Notes: a model not told the origin generated them from the sequence alone. Counted from the stretch's first letter, positions 8,869 to 15,967 are shown. The stretch is DNA of 19,830 nucleotides from Clostridiales bacterium (GCA_004558025.1 SFEG01000025.1:1-19830); one strand, 5' to 3'. Program-made: numbers and translations.

Positions 8869-9323
8869 TGATCCGTATCGTCGACACACGCCCCGAGCAC
8901 CTTGACGATATCCTCCTCATGGAGCAGCAGTGTTTTTCCGTTCCGTGGACGCGCGATCAGTTAGCGGCACAGATGTCAGATTCCATGTACATTTTCCTTG
9001 CCGCAGAGGATGAAAGCGGCAGGGCAGTGGGCTATGTTGGTCTTATGCATGTCCTTGACGAGGGATATATCTCCAATGTTGCCGTGTCGCCTTCAAGGCG
9101 GCGCGAGGGCATTGCAGATATGCTGCTGACCGAGCTTTACGCGCGGGCAAAAGCGAAAAAGCTGAGCTTTTTGACGCTCGAGGTGCGCGAGAGCAATGCT
9201 CCGGCGCAGAGCTTATATAAAAAACACGGCTATACCGAGGTCGGCATGAGGAAGGGCTATTACAGCCTGCCGAAGGAGGACGCCGTTTTGATGACTTGTT
9301 TTCTAAGTGAGGAAGAGAAATGA
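8868..9323 (+). CDS. rimI: Ribosomal protein S18 alanine N-acetyltransferase family (GNAT)
   Basis: A GNAT-fold acetyltransferase of 151 aa, the usual RimI length. The acetyl-CoA pyrophosphate loop is RRREGIA (in SPSRRREGIADMLL), preceded by the beta-4 strand YISNVAVSP. The C-terminal LEVRESNAPAQSLYKKHGY segment is typical of RimI. The family acetylates the N-terminal Ala of ribosomal protein S18, though targets vary in Firmicutes. ATG 8868 is preferred over the adjacent GTG 8865 because AGGAGG (8855-8860) is then 7 nt away and the start overlaps the previous stop as TGATG. It overlaps tsaD by 4 nt (ATGA), an association seen widely, but the frequent partners tsaE and tsaB are not here. Confidence 0.9.
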   Translation: MIRIVDTRPEHLDDILLMEQQCFSVPWTRDQLAAQMSDSMYIFLAAEDESGRAVGYVGLMHVLDEGYISNVAVSPSRRREGIADMLLTELYARAKAKKLSFLTLEVRESNAPAQSLYKKHGYTEVGMRKGYYSLPKEDAVLMTCFLSEEEK

Positions 9324-10321
9324 AGATACTTGCTTTTGAATCATCCTGTGATGAGACTGCCGTTGCCGTGGTCGAGGACGGAAGAAACGTGCTGACCGAT
9401 CAGATATTTTCTCAGGCCGACCTGCACGCCATATACGGCGGCGTAGTGCCCGAGATCGCGTCCAGAAGCCATGTCGAGGTCATATCGCGCCTTGCCGAGC
9501 GTGCCGTTCAGGCCGCAGGCATTAAAAAAAGCGATATCGACGCCGTCGCCGCGACCTACGCGCCGGGGCTTATAGGCACCGTTCTCGTCGGACTCAACTT
9601 CGCCAAGGCTGCGGCCATTAGCCTCGGTGTTCCGCTTATCCCGGTGCACCATATAAAAGGTCACGTCGCGGCAAACTACATAGCATATCCCGAGCTTGAA
9701 CCGCCGTTCCTCTGCCTTGCGATATCCGGAGGCAACACGCTCATAATCGACGTTCGCAGCTACACAGACCTCAAGGTCATCGGTGCAACGCGCGACGATG
9801 CGGCCGGTGAGTGCTTTGATAAAACAGCCCGTGTGCTCGGCCTGCCTTACCCCGGCGGCAAGCCAATAGACGATCTGTCGCAGGGCGGCGACGATAAAAA
9901 ATATCACCTGCCGAGAACGCACATTGAAGGCTGTCCCTATGAGATGAGCTTTTCCGGCCTCAAGACGGCGGTCATAAACATTGTCCATAACGCCGAGCAG
10001 AAGGGCGAGGAGCTCGACCGCAGCTCGCTTGCAGCGTCCTTTACCGCCGCTGTTAGCGACGCTTTAGTTCCGCGCACCATGATGGCGGCTCGGGAGCTCG
10101 GCTATAAAAAGATAGCCATAGCCGGCGGAGTGGCGGCGAATTCTCGTATCCGCGCAGACTTCAAGGCAGCTGCGGAAAAAGCGGGCTGCGAGCTGTTCGT
10201 TCCGCCTCTCAAGCTTTGCGGAGACAATGCCGCGATGATAGGCTGCCAGGGCTATTACGAGTACCTCGCCGGAAATACCGCCGGCTGGGATCTTAATGCC
10301 TACGCGAATATGGAGCTGTAA
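9320..10321 (+). CDS. tsaD: tRNA N6-adenosine threonylcarbamoyltransferase
   Basis: Catalytic subunit of the complex that transfers threonylcarbamoyl from TC-AMP to A37 of ANN-decoding tRNAs (t6A). It is 333 aa, full family length. The N terminus ILAFESSCDETAVAVVEDG and the metal-binding HIKGH (His111, His115) are typical, as are LAISGGNT, GKPIDDLSQGG, FSGLKTAV and IAGGVAANSRIR of the ASKHA nucleotide-binding fold. Its start overlaps the rimI stop (ATGA). The partner subunits TsaB, TsaE and TsaC are not encoded in this window. tRNA-Thr(CGT), a natural t6A substrate class, happens to lie 1 kb downstream under its own promoter. Confidence 0.96.
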   Translation: MKILAFESSCDETAVAVVEDGRNVLTDQIFSQADLHAIYGGVVPEIASRSHVEVISRLAERAVQAAGIKKSDIDAVAATYAPGLIGTVLVGLNFAKAAAISLGVPLIPVHHIKGHVAANYIAYPELEPPFLCLAISGGNTLIIDVRSYTDLKVIGATRDDAAGECFDKTARVLGLPYPGGKPIDDLSQGGDDKKYHLPRTHIEGCPYEMSFSGLKTAVINIVHNAEQKGEELDRSSLAASFTAAVSDALVPRTMMAARELGYKKIAIAGGVAANSRIRADFKAAAEKAGCELFVPPLKLCGDNAAMIGCQGYYEYLAGNTAGWDLNAYANMEL

Positions 10322-10334
10322 GGAGAGGGGAGAC

Positions 10335-11006
10335 ATGGGCGTACACGACGGACACAGGGAGCGGATGAAAAGCCGCTTTGTCGAGGCCGGACTGGACGGA
10401 TTTAACGACCACAACGCATTGGAAATGCTGTTGTTTTATGCCGTTCCGCGCAAGGATACCAATGAGCTTGCGCACAGGCTTTTAAAGCATTTCGGTTCGC
10501 TGGCTGCGGTCTTCGAGGCAAACCACGAGGAGCTCATGCGAGTCGACGGCATCGGAGAGAATGCGGCGACACTTATAAAGCTCATTCCCGAGGTCAGCCG
10601 CCGCTATCTTCTCACAAAAAGCCTGCCGACGAAGATCATTCGCCGAAGCGAGGATGCGGGCACGTATTTTGTCGCAAAATTCATGTATGAGGTCAACGAG
10701 ATATGCTATGCGCTGCTGCTCAACTCCTCAAACGGCATAATCGCCTGCAAGCAGATAAGCCGCGGTGTAGTCAACGCGACCGAGGTTGGCATAAGAATGC
10801 TGGTCGAGGCGGCGATAAAAAACAACGCCGTGAGCGTTATAATCGCCCACAATCACCCCGGCGCACTGCCGCTTCCCTCGAAAGAAGATGAGTACTGCAC
10901 ACAGCTGGTAAAAAAGGCGTTGGAGCTTGTGAATATAAAATTGCTCGACCATATCATAGTCGGGGGCAGGGAGTTTCAATCTCTCGCTAAACATGGCATT
11001 ATGTAA
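10335..11006 (+). CDS. radC: RadC family JAB/MPN metalloprotein
   Basis: A 223-aa protein. The N-terminal part has helix-hairpin-helix character (HFGSLAAVFEA, VDGIGENAATLIKLI). The C-terminal JAB1/MPN+ domain has the JAMM-type zinc residues: Glu in NATEVG, His172 and His174 in HNHP, Ser182 and Asp185 (spacing HxH-x7-SxxD). The segment HNHPGALPLPSKED departs from the usual HNHPSGDPTPSRED. The cellular role of RadC is unsettled; early repair claims were withdrawn for E. coli. Start chosen at ATG 10335 because the SD AGGAGAGGGG begins at 10321 directly after the tsaD stop; an in-frame ATG at 10296 lies inside tsaD without such a site. Last gene of the operon. Its stop codon sits within the left arm of an inverted repeat. 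Confidence 0.93.
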   Translation: MGVHDGHRERMKSRFVEAGLDGFNDHNALEMLLFYAVPRKDTNELAHRLLKHFGSLAAVFEANHEELMRVDGIGENAATLIKLIPEVSRRYLLTKSLPTKIIRRSEDAGTYFVAKFMYEVNEICYALLLNSSNGIIACKQISRGVVNATEVGIRMLVEAAIKNNAVSVIIAHNHPGALPLPSKEDEYCTQLVKKALELVNIKLLDHIIVGGREFQSLAKHGIM

Positions 11007-11068
11007 ACAATATTTTGTTTCCGAGTTGTAACAAAAATCGACTTCAGGTTTTTGAAATTGTTTACATA
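11000..11068. repeat. 12-bp perfect inverted repeat spanning the radC stop, with a nested 7-bp pair
   Basis: TATGTAAACAAT (11000-11011) and ATTGTTTACATA (11057-11068) are exact reverse complements. Between them TTTTGTT (11013-11019) and AACAAAA (11030-11036) can also pair. No U-tract follows, so it is not a classical intrinsic terminator. It may be an mRNA 3' structure ending the operon or a binding site for a dimeric regulator. Confidence 0.7.
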
Positions 11069-11103
11069 TTGGAAATTTAGCTTGATATTCAACCTAATTT
11101 TCG

Positions 11104-11133
11104 TGTTGAAAACTCTGTTGAAAATGTTGATAA
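11104..11133 (+). repeat. Three tandem TGTTGAWAA motifs resembling DnaA boxes, in an AT-rich gap
   Basis: TGTTGAAAA occurs at 11104-11112 and 11116-11124, and TGTTGATAA at 11125-11133. The last differs at one base from TGTGGATAA, the reverse complement of the DnaA box TTATCCACA; the other two differ at two bases. A further near-box, TTATACATA, starts at 11224. The whole 11007-11333 gap is markedly AT-rich compared with the genes on both sides, and I see no gene in it. Function is inference only; dnaA and dnaN are not in this window. Confidence 0.4.
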
Positions 11134-11290
11134 CTATCTGCATAATAATTTTCTGAAATAATTATGTAAATAAAATGCCTCAAAATTGCAACATCTAAAA
11201 CCATTGAATTTCTTAAACTTTTCTTATACATAATATTCCGGCAAGCGTATAACAAATTTGAGCATATACGAACAGTTATTACTTTTTTGT

Positions 11291-11319
11291 TTGACTTTAT
11301 GGCCGCTATGTGCTAAAAT
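11291..11319 (+). promoter_or_regulatory. Promoter of tRNA-Thr
   Basis: TTGACT (11291-11296), a 17-nt spacer and TAAAAT (11314-11319). Transcription should begin around 11326, about 8 nt before the mature tRNA 5' end, leaving only a short leader for RNase P to remove. Confidence 0.88.
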
Positions 11320-11333
11320 GCGAAATGTCCTTT

Positions 11334-11408
11334 GCTGGTGTGGCTCAATGGTAGAGCATCTCACTCGTAATGAGAAGGTTGTGAGTTCGATTCTCACCAC
11401 CAGCTCCA
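11334..11408 (+). tRNA. tRNA-Thr (anticodon CGT)
   Basis: The cloverleaf is complete. The acceptor stem is GCTGGTG with CACCAGC, the D stem GCTC/GAGC, the anticodon stem TCTCA/TGAGA with loop CTCGTAA (anticodon CGT, reads ACG), and the T arm GTGAG-TTCGATT-CTCAC. The discriminator base is T and the CCA end is encoded (11406-11408). It stands alone between its own promoter and a terminator. Confidence 0.97.
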
Positions 11409-11412
11409 AAGA

Positions 11413-11446
11413 AAAAAACCACTGCTTATTTAAGCAGTGGTTTTTT
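11413..11446. terminator. Bidirectional terminator between tRNA-Thr and the GH2 gene
   Basis: AAAAAACCACTGCTTA (11413-11428) pairs with TAAGCAGTGGTTTTTT (11431-11446). The strong core is CCACTGCTT/AAGCAGTGG. Flanking A6 on the left and T6 on the right give a U-tract on both strands, so it can stop the tRNA transcript and the convergent glycosidase transcript, whose stop codon is 10 bp away. Confidence 0.92.
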
Positions 11447-11455
11447 GTATTAAAT

Positions 11456-13762
11456 CTACGCATTTATCTCAAATTTGATTTCAACATCGTTTACGCCGAG
11501 CGAAGCCGTGCCCGATATGCCGCAGGTCTTCACATAGCAGCCGCCCGAGCCGCCCTTTAGAGATATGATCTCCGGGCCTGTGAGCTCAATTGGACCTGAG
11601 CATTTGAGTATAACGGGCTCCTGCCAGTAGGGAGCGAGATTGCCGTACTCATCGACGGCGCGGATGCGAACGGCGGCAGCATCGTAGGTATCGCCCTCAC
11701 AAAGCCTGGTTTTGCTTGCGCTTACTTCAAGGTGTACGCATTGACCGGGCGAGTGCGTCACCGAGCAAACGATCCTGCCGCCCTTGACCGCGTCGAAGCG
11801 CCACTTTGTGGCCTCTCCGCCCCAGTTGCCTACGTATTTTCCGTAGAGCTCAACACCGTCGGAGAACTTAAAGCCCTTGAGCAGCATGAGACGCGCAAAC
11901 TTGGCAAGTATCTTCGGCGGCAGCGAGCTCGGCCCGAACTTGGCAACGGCCAGCAGACACTCCTTCACGGCCTGCGCGGTCTTTTCGTCAAAGCCCTCCT
12001 GCGTTATGAGAAGCTCGCCTATAAAATCGTCGATTATGACCGGCGGATGCGGCAGAGCAGGGTATTCGTCCCGGCTCGGCGCAAATTCCCGCACGAACAC
12101 GCCGTCCTTGTACAGTCTTACGCAGTCTGCGTTTGTGAATACATAGACCTTGCCGATATCACCCGCCGGGTGCTCGCCGATATCCATGGAAGATGATACA
12201 ACACAGCAGGGCTTGTCGTCACTCTGACTTGCGTACACGGCAGTGGCAAGCTTGGGGTTGCGGAACATGTCCATAACGCCGTGATAGCATATGCCGTCGC
12301 CGCTGCCGAAATCCTGATGGGTGTTGTAGTCGAACATGCACCAGGGGAATATGCCGCTGATATCGCTGTCTGCGTACATCGCGTCGAGCACCTTCGCGTG
12401 CCGCAGCGCGTGACTGAGACGGTGCCGCTCATCGTCAAAGGGTTTAGTCGGGAACATGTGCCCGTTGCACTCGGAAACGAGATAGCCGTTATTTTTCTTC
12501 GTTGTGACCGACTTTTTCGGTTTGAGTCCGGCGTTATCGCCGCAGTGCGAAAAATCGTTATACGCGTAAACATCCTCAAGCAGATGGCTTTTTTCAATAT
12601 ATCTAACGCCGCTGGTCTGGCGCCCGGAATCAAGAGTGTGCGCGACGGCGTTCGTGCGCCTGTATAGCTCGTCGCAGTCCTGCGATTCGTTTATCCTCAC
12701 GCCCCAAAGCATGATCGACGGGTGATGCATGTACTGCCGCACCATTTCGTCAGTGTTTTTGACGGCCTGCTGCTTCCAGTCTGCGTCGCCGATGTGCTGC
12801 CAGCCGGGGATCTCCGTGAATACCAGAAGCCCCAGCTCGTCGCAGCGCGATATAAAATGCTGTGACTGCGGATAGTGCGAGGTGCGAACGGCGTTCACGC
12901 CAAGCTCGCTTTTCAGTATCTCCGCGTCGAACTCCTGCACCGATTTCGGCATCGCGTAGCCGACGTAGGCGTAGGACTGATGACGGTTGAGCCCGCGTAT
13001 TTTCAGCCTTTCTCCGTTGAGATAGAAGCCGTCGCTTTTAAACCTTACCGTTCTGAAGCCGAAGCGTACGCTCTTTTCATCGACGCATTCGCCGCTGCGC
13101 ATGGCGCGCACACGCGCGGTGTACAGGGTGGGGGAGTCGACAGACCAGAGCTCTGCCTCGGGCACATTTAGTTCGAACGCCTTGCCGACTGCCGATGATA
13201 TGACTTTGCCGTTTTTATCGACAATGTCGGTGACGACGTTTCCGCACTCGGAGGAGACCCTCACGCGTATTTCACGCAGTCCGGTGTTTTCTATGAGTAC
13301 CTCTTGAATATATTCCGGGTCTTTTACCTCAAGCGTCACCTCGCGGTACAGGCCGCCGTAGCACAGATAGTCGATGACAAAGCCGAACGGGGGGATGTTC
13401 AGACTCTCTTGTGTGTCGAGCCGCACGTCGATAACGTTCTCACAGCCGGGCTTGACAAAGTCTGTGATATCAACGCAAAACGCCGTGTAGCCGCAGGCAT
13501 GATAGCCGACTTTTTCACCGTTGCAGAATACAGTCGCCTCGTGCGCCGCGCCGTCAAAGCGCAGGAGGAGCTTTTTGCCCTGCCAATCCTCGGAGGCGGT
13601 AAAGACCTTCCTGTAGCCGCAGACCATCTGATAATCGCGGCAGTCGATGTAGTTATAGGGTATCTCTTTTGCTGTGTGCGGAAGCCTGACGGAAACGGCA
13701 TTATCAAAGCCCGCGTCGTAATCCTCGGTGAACAGCCAGTCGTTATTGAAAGCAATATTCAT
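11456..13762 (-). CDS. Glycoside hydrolase family 2 protein (beta-galactosidase-like)
   Basis: A 768-aa retaining glycosidase. Domains in order: a jelly-roll sugar-binding domain (1 to about 150; HTAKEIPYNY, RFDGAAHEATVFCNGEKVG), an Ig-like domain (about 150-240), and the TIM barrel (about 245-510; IRGLNRHQSY, NAVRTSHYPQS, MHHPSIMLWGVRINES). The acid/base is Glu359 in INES and the nucleophile is Glu431 in SECNGH. Further beta domains follow, the last (about 690-768) a bacterial Ig-like fold (VRIRAVDEYGNLAP). There is no signal peptide, so it should act inside the cell on imported oligosaccharides. The true sugar could be galactoside or another beta-glycoside; GH2 specificity cannot be read from sequence alone. 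ATG is preceded by AAGGAG (plus-strand CTCCTT at 13770-13775) with 7-nt spacing. No transporter or regulator gene adjoins it. Confidence 0.92.
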   Translation of the reverse strand: MNIAFNNDWLFTEDYDAGFDNAVSVRLPHTAKEIPYNYIDCRDYQMVCGYRKVFTASEDWQGKKLLLRFDGAAHEATVFCNGEKVGYHACGYTAFCVDITDFVKPGCENVIDVRLDTQESLNIPPFGFVIDYLCYGGLYREVTLEVKDPEYIQEVLIENTGLREIRVRVSSECGNVVTDIVDKNGKVISSAVGKAFELNVPEAELWSVDSPTLYTARVRAMRSGECVDEKSVRFGFRTVRFKSDGFYLNGERLKIRGLNRHQSYAYVGYAMPKSVQEFDAEILKSELGVNAVRTSHYPQSQHFISRCDELGLLVFTEIPGWQHIGDADWKQQAVKNTDEMVRQYMHHPSIMLWGVRINESQDCDELYRRTNAVAHTLDSGRQTSGVRYIEKSHLLEDVYAYNDFSHCGDNAGLKPKKSVTTKKNNGYLVSECNGHMFPTKPFDDERHRLSHALRHAKVLDAMYADSDISGIFPWCMFDYNTHQDFGSGDGICYHGVMDMFRNPKLATAVYASQSDDKPCCVVSSSMDIGEHPAGDIGKVYVFTNADCVRLYKDGVFVREFAPSRDEYPALPHPPVIIDDFIGELLITQEGFDEKTAQAVKECLLAVAKFGPSSLPPKILAKFARLMLLKGFKFSDGVELYGKYVGNWGGEATKWRFDAVKGGRIVCSVTHSPGQCVHLEVSASKTRLCEGDTYDAAAVRIRAVDEYGNLAPYWQEPVILKCSGPIELTGPEIISLKGGSGGCYVKTCGISGTASLGVNDVEIKFEINA

Positions 13763-13799
13763 AAGATAGCTCCTTGGAGTTTTTTATTTGTTTAAATTA

Positions 13800-13827
13800 A
13801 TTGTATCATATCCGCCCGCCATTGCAA
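13800..13827 (-). promoter_or_regulatory. Promoter of the GH2 gene
   Basis: On the minus strand, TTGCAA (13827-13822), a 16-nt spacer with an extended TG, and TACAAT (13805-13800). The -35 box is only 7 bp from the -35 box of the divergent HAD gene promoter, so one regulator or local supercoiling could affect both. Confidence 0.7.
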
Positions 13828-13834
13828 GATGTTG

Positions 13835-13863
13835 TTGATTTTAAGCTCATGAAACTATATAAT
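13835..13863 (+). promoter_or_regulatory. Promoter of the HAD phosphatase gene
   Basis: TTGATT (13835-13840), a 17-nt spacer and a perfect TATAAT (13858-13863), giving a predicted transcription start near 13870 and a leader of about 25 nt. Confidence 0.82.
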
Positions 13864-13894
13864 ATGCCTGATATTTTAAGATCGGAGTTTTATA

Positions 13895-14692
13895 ATGGAT
13901 AAGCTTCTTAACACAAAACTGTTTCTTCTGGACATGGACGGTACGCTCTACCTCGGCGACGATGTGTTTGACGGCGCGGTTGATTTTATAAACACAATAA
14001 AAAACAGCGGCAGGGAGTATATATATCTGACCAATAACTCCTCGCGCGCCGGCGTTGACTATATAACGCGCCTGAGAAAGCTGGGCTTTCCCTGCGAAAA
14101 GGAGAATGTGTTCACCTCCGGCATGGCAACGGCGATGTATCTAAACAGCCGCTATCCAGGAGCACTTGTATATCCCGTCGGGACTCCGGCATTTTTGGGC
14201 GAGCTCGAGAGCTACGGTGTAAAGCTCGGCGACAGTGAGGAGGTCGGCGTCGTGTGCGTGGGCTTTGACACTACGCTTACCTATGAAAAGCTCGATAAGG
14301 CCGTGCACTACCTGCGCCGCGGCGCGGCTTTTATCGCCGCAAACCCCGACTGGGTCTGCCCGATGCCCGCAAACGAGGTACTGCCCGACTGCGGCAGCAT
14401 CTGCGCACTGCTGACGGCTGCCAGCGGCGTTGAGCCCGTGTTTATCGGCAAGCCCAATCGAAATATGGTTGACATAATATCTGAACAGACCGGCGTTCCC
14501 AACGAGAACATCTGCTGCGTGGGCGACAGGCTTTATACCGATATCGCGGTAGCGCAGAATGCGGGAGCGGTGTCCGTATGTGTCCTCTCGGGCGAGAGCA
14601 GCATGGAGGATATCGAAAAAGCCGAGCGCAAGCCGGATTACGTTCTCAAAAATGTTGCCGAGATTGCCGATATACTCAAAGCCAATATGTGA
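13895..14692 (+). CDS. HAD-IIA family hydrolase (NagD-like phosphatase)
   Basis: A cytosolic phosphatase of the haloacid dehalogenase superfamily, 265 aa. Motif I is DMDGT (nucleophile Asp13, acid Asp15). Motif II is YLTNNSSRAG (Thr-Asn-Asn-Ser, typical of the IIA subclass), with the C2-type cap between about 80 and 180 containing FIAANPDWVCP. The conserved GKPN supplies the motif III Lys and GDRLYTDI is motif IV. The family includes NagD nucleotide phosphatase, p-nitrophenyl phosphatases and phosphoglycolate-type repair phosphatases, so the substrate is open. CGGAG (13883-13887) lies 7 nt before the ATG. Divergent from the GH2 gene. No hairpin terminator is visible before the smpB promoter. 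Confidence 0.92.
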   Translation: MDKLLNTKLFLLDMDGTLYLGDDVFDGAVDFINTIKNSGREYIYLTNNSSRAGVDYITRLRKLGFPCEKENVFTSGMATAMYLNSRYPGALVYPVGTPAFLGELESYGVKLGDSEEVGVVCVGFDTTLTYEKLDKAVHYLRRGAAFIAANPDWVCPMPANEVLPDCGSICALLTAASGVEPVFIGKPNRNMVDIISEQTGVPNENICCVGDRLYTDIAVAQNAGAVSVCVLSGESSMEDIEKAERKPDYVLKNVAEIADILKANM

Positions 14693-14706
14693 TTTACAGA
14701 ATGTTA

Positions 14707-14735
14707 TTTAATTTTCGCACAATGTGTGCTATAAT
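14707..14735 (+). promoter_or_regulatory. Promoter of smpB, with a GCACA-ATG-TGTGC palindrome in the spacer
   Basis: Perfect TATAAT (14730-14735) with an extended -10 TG (14727-14728). The -35 is weak: TTTAAT at 14707-14712 with 17-nt spacing. GCACA (14717-14721) and TGTGC (14725-14729) form an inverted repeat immediately upstream of the -10, which could be an operator or chance. Confidence 0.65.
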
Positions 14736-14760
14736 ACATTGACGGTCGGGAGGTGAGCAA

Positions 14761-15225
14761 ATGCCGAAGCAGACCGGAACAAAGCAGATAGCGTCAAACC
14801 GCAAGGCTTTTCACGATTATTTTGTGCTCGACAGGTTTGAAGCCGGCATAGAGCTTGCCGGAACGGAGGTCAAATCGCTCAGAGCGGGCACGGTCAATAT
14901 GAAAGACTGCTACTGCACGATAAAAAACAGCGAGCTTTTTGTGAGGTCGCTGCACATAAGTCCATACGAAAAGGGCAACATTTTCAACAAAGACCCCGTG
15001 CGGCCGAGAAGGCTTCTCATGCACAAGCGCGAGATAGTCAAGCTCAACGCGCGTGTGATGCAGGATGGTGTCGCGCTCATTCCGCTGTCGCTTTATTTTA
15101 AGGACAGCAGGGTGAAGGTCGAGCTCGGCCTGTGCAAGGGCAAAAAGCTGTATGATAAACGAAATGACGACGCGAAGCGTGAAGCTGCGCGCGACATTGA
15201 AAGAACATTGAAGGAGAGACATTGA
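14761..15225 (+). CDS. smpB: SsrA-binding protein SmpB
   Basis: Binds the tRNA-like end of tmRNA and delivers it to stalled ribosomes for trans-translation. It is 154 aa, normal length. The OB-fold signature is complete: ASNRKAFHDYF, GIELAGTEVKSLR, VNMKDCYC, ISPYEKGN, RRLLMHKREI and ALIPLSLYFKD. The basic C-terminal tail GKKLYDKRNDDAKREAARDI inserts into the mRNA channel in known structures. GGAGGTG (14749-14755) precedes the ATG. It overlaps the cyclophilin gene by one base; its RNA partner ssrA begins about 0.8 kb after its end. Confidence 0.97.
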   Translation: MPKQTGTKQIASNRKAFHDYFVLDRFEAGIELAGTEVKSLRAGTVNMKDCYCTIKNSELFVRSLHISPYEKGNIFNKDPVRPRRLLMHKREIVKLNARVMQDGVALIPLSLYFKDSRVKVELGLCKGKKLYDKRNDDAKREAARDIERTLKERH

Positions 15226-15743
15226 TGAGCAATCCCATAGTAACCATCGAAATGGAAAACGGCGATATCATAAAGGCGGAGCTCTACCCCGAGGTAGCTC
15301 CCAACACGGTCAATAACTTCATCTCGCTGGTAAAGAACAAATTCTATGACGGCGTTATCTTCCACCGCGTCATCCGCGGCTTCATGATCCAGGGCGGCGA
15401 CCCGCAGGGTATCGGCGTCGGCGGCCCCGGCTACTCGATCAAGGGCGAGTTCAAGATGAACGGCGTTCCCAACGACCTTAAGCACACACGCGGCGTTCTG
15501 TCCATGGCTCGCGCGATGGCGCCCAACTCTGCAGGCAGCCAGTTTTTCATCATGCACGAGGATGCACCTCACCTCGACGGCCAGTATGCCGCATTCGGCA
15601 AGGTCATTGAGGGCATGGAAAACGTCGACAAGATCGCAAAATGCATGACCGGCAGAAACGATAAGCCCATTCACCGTCAGGCAATGAAGAAGGTCACAGT
15701 CGATACCTTCGGTGTCGATTATCCCGAACCTGAGAAAATGTAA
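15225..15743 (+). CDS. Peptidyl-prolyl cis-trans isomerase, cyclophilin type
   Basis: Catalyses proline cis-trans isomerisation in protein folding. It is 172 aa, with no signal peptide or lipobox, so cytoplasmic. Core cyclophilin motifs: FYDGVIFHRVIRGFMIQGGD (catalytic Arg in FHRV), GVLSMARA, NSAGSQFFI (Gln/Phe of the active site), LDGQYAAFGKV. ATG 15225 overlaps the smpB stop as TGATG with AAGGAG (15211-15216) 8 nt upstream; a TTG at 15222 is less likely. Placement between smpB and ssrA suggests a co-transcribed protein-quality unit, although tmRNA need not share the transcript. The symbol ppiB is often used for such proteins but is not certain here. Confidence 0.95.
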   Translation: MSNPIVTIEMENGDIIKAELYPEVAPNTVNNFISLVKNKFYDGVIFHRVIRGFMIQGGDPQGIGVGGPGYSIKGEFKMNGVPNDLKHTRGVLSMARAMAPNSAGSQFFIMHEDAPHLDGQYAAFGKVIEGMENVDKIAKCMTGRNDKPIHRQAMKKVTVDTFGVDYPEPEKM

Positions 15744-15751
15744 GCCTTACA

Positions 15752-15774
15752 GGGGTGCGGCTTACCCGCACCCC
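15752..15774 (+). other. GC-rich hairpin after the cyclophilin gene
   Basis: GGGGTGCGG (15752-15760), loop CTTAC, CCGCACCCC (15766-15774): a perfect 9-bp stem. It is followed by GAAGAAAAAT rather than a U-tract, so it is more likely an mRNA 3'-end stabiliser or a weak terminator than a classical one. Confidence 0.65.
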
Positions 15775-15827
15775 GAAGAAAAATGCCTCGGATATACCAT
15801 CAAGCCATTCGGGCCGCTGCAAATTCT

Positions 15828-15967
15828 CACCGCACTTTTGGGGCGCGCGGCAGTACACTACAGCATCAATGTAAAGGTCGAGCACCGGCAAAGTTTGCAC
15901 CGCACTTTTGGAATGCGTAGCAGTACGTTACGGCACCAATTTGAAAGTCGGGCCACGGCAGTACCGA
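15828..15967. repeat. Two tandem imperfect 70-bp repeats upstream of ssrA
   Basis: Unit 1 is 15828-15897 and unit 2 is 15898-15967. Both begin CACCGCACTTTTGG and share GCAGTAC, TAC, GCA, CAAT and CGGCA blocks at matched positions. Most differences are transitions. The 20 bp before unit 1 (GGGCCGCTGCAAATT) resembles the end of each unit, suggesting a partial third copy. The unit length is not a multiple of three and the frames are not gene-like, so it is non-coding. The rest of 15775-16000 shows no gene. Confidence 0.75.
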
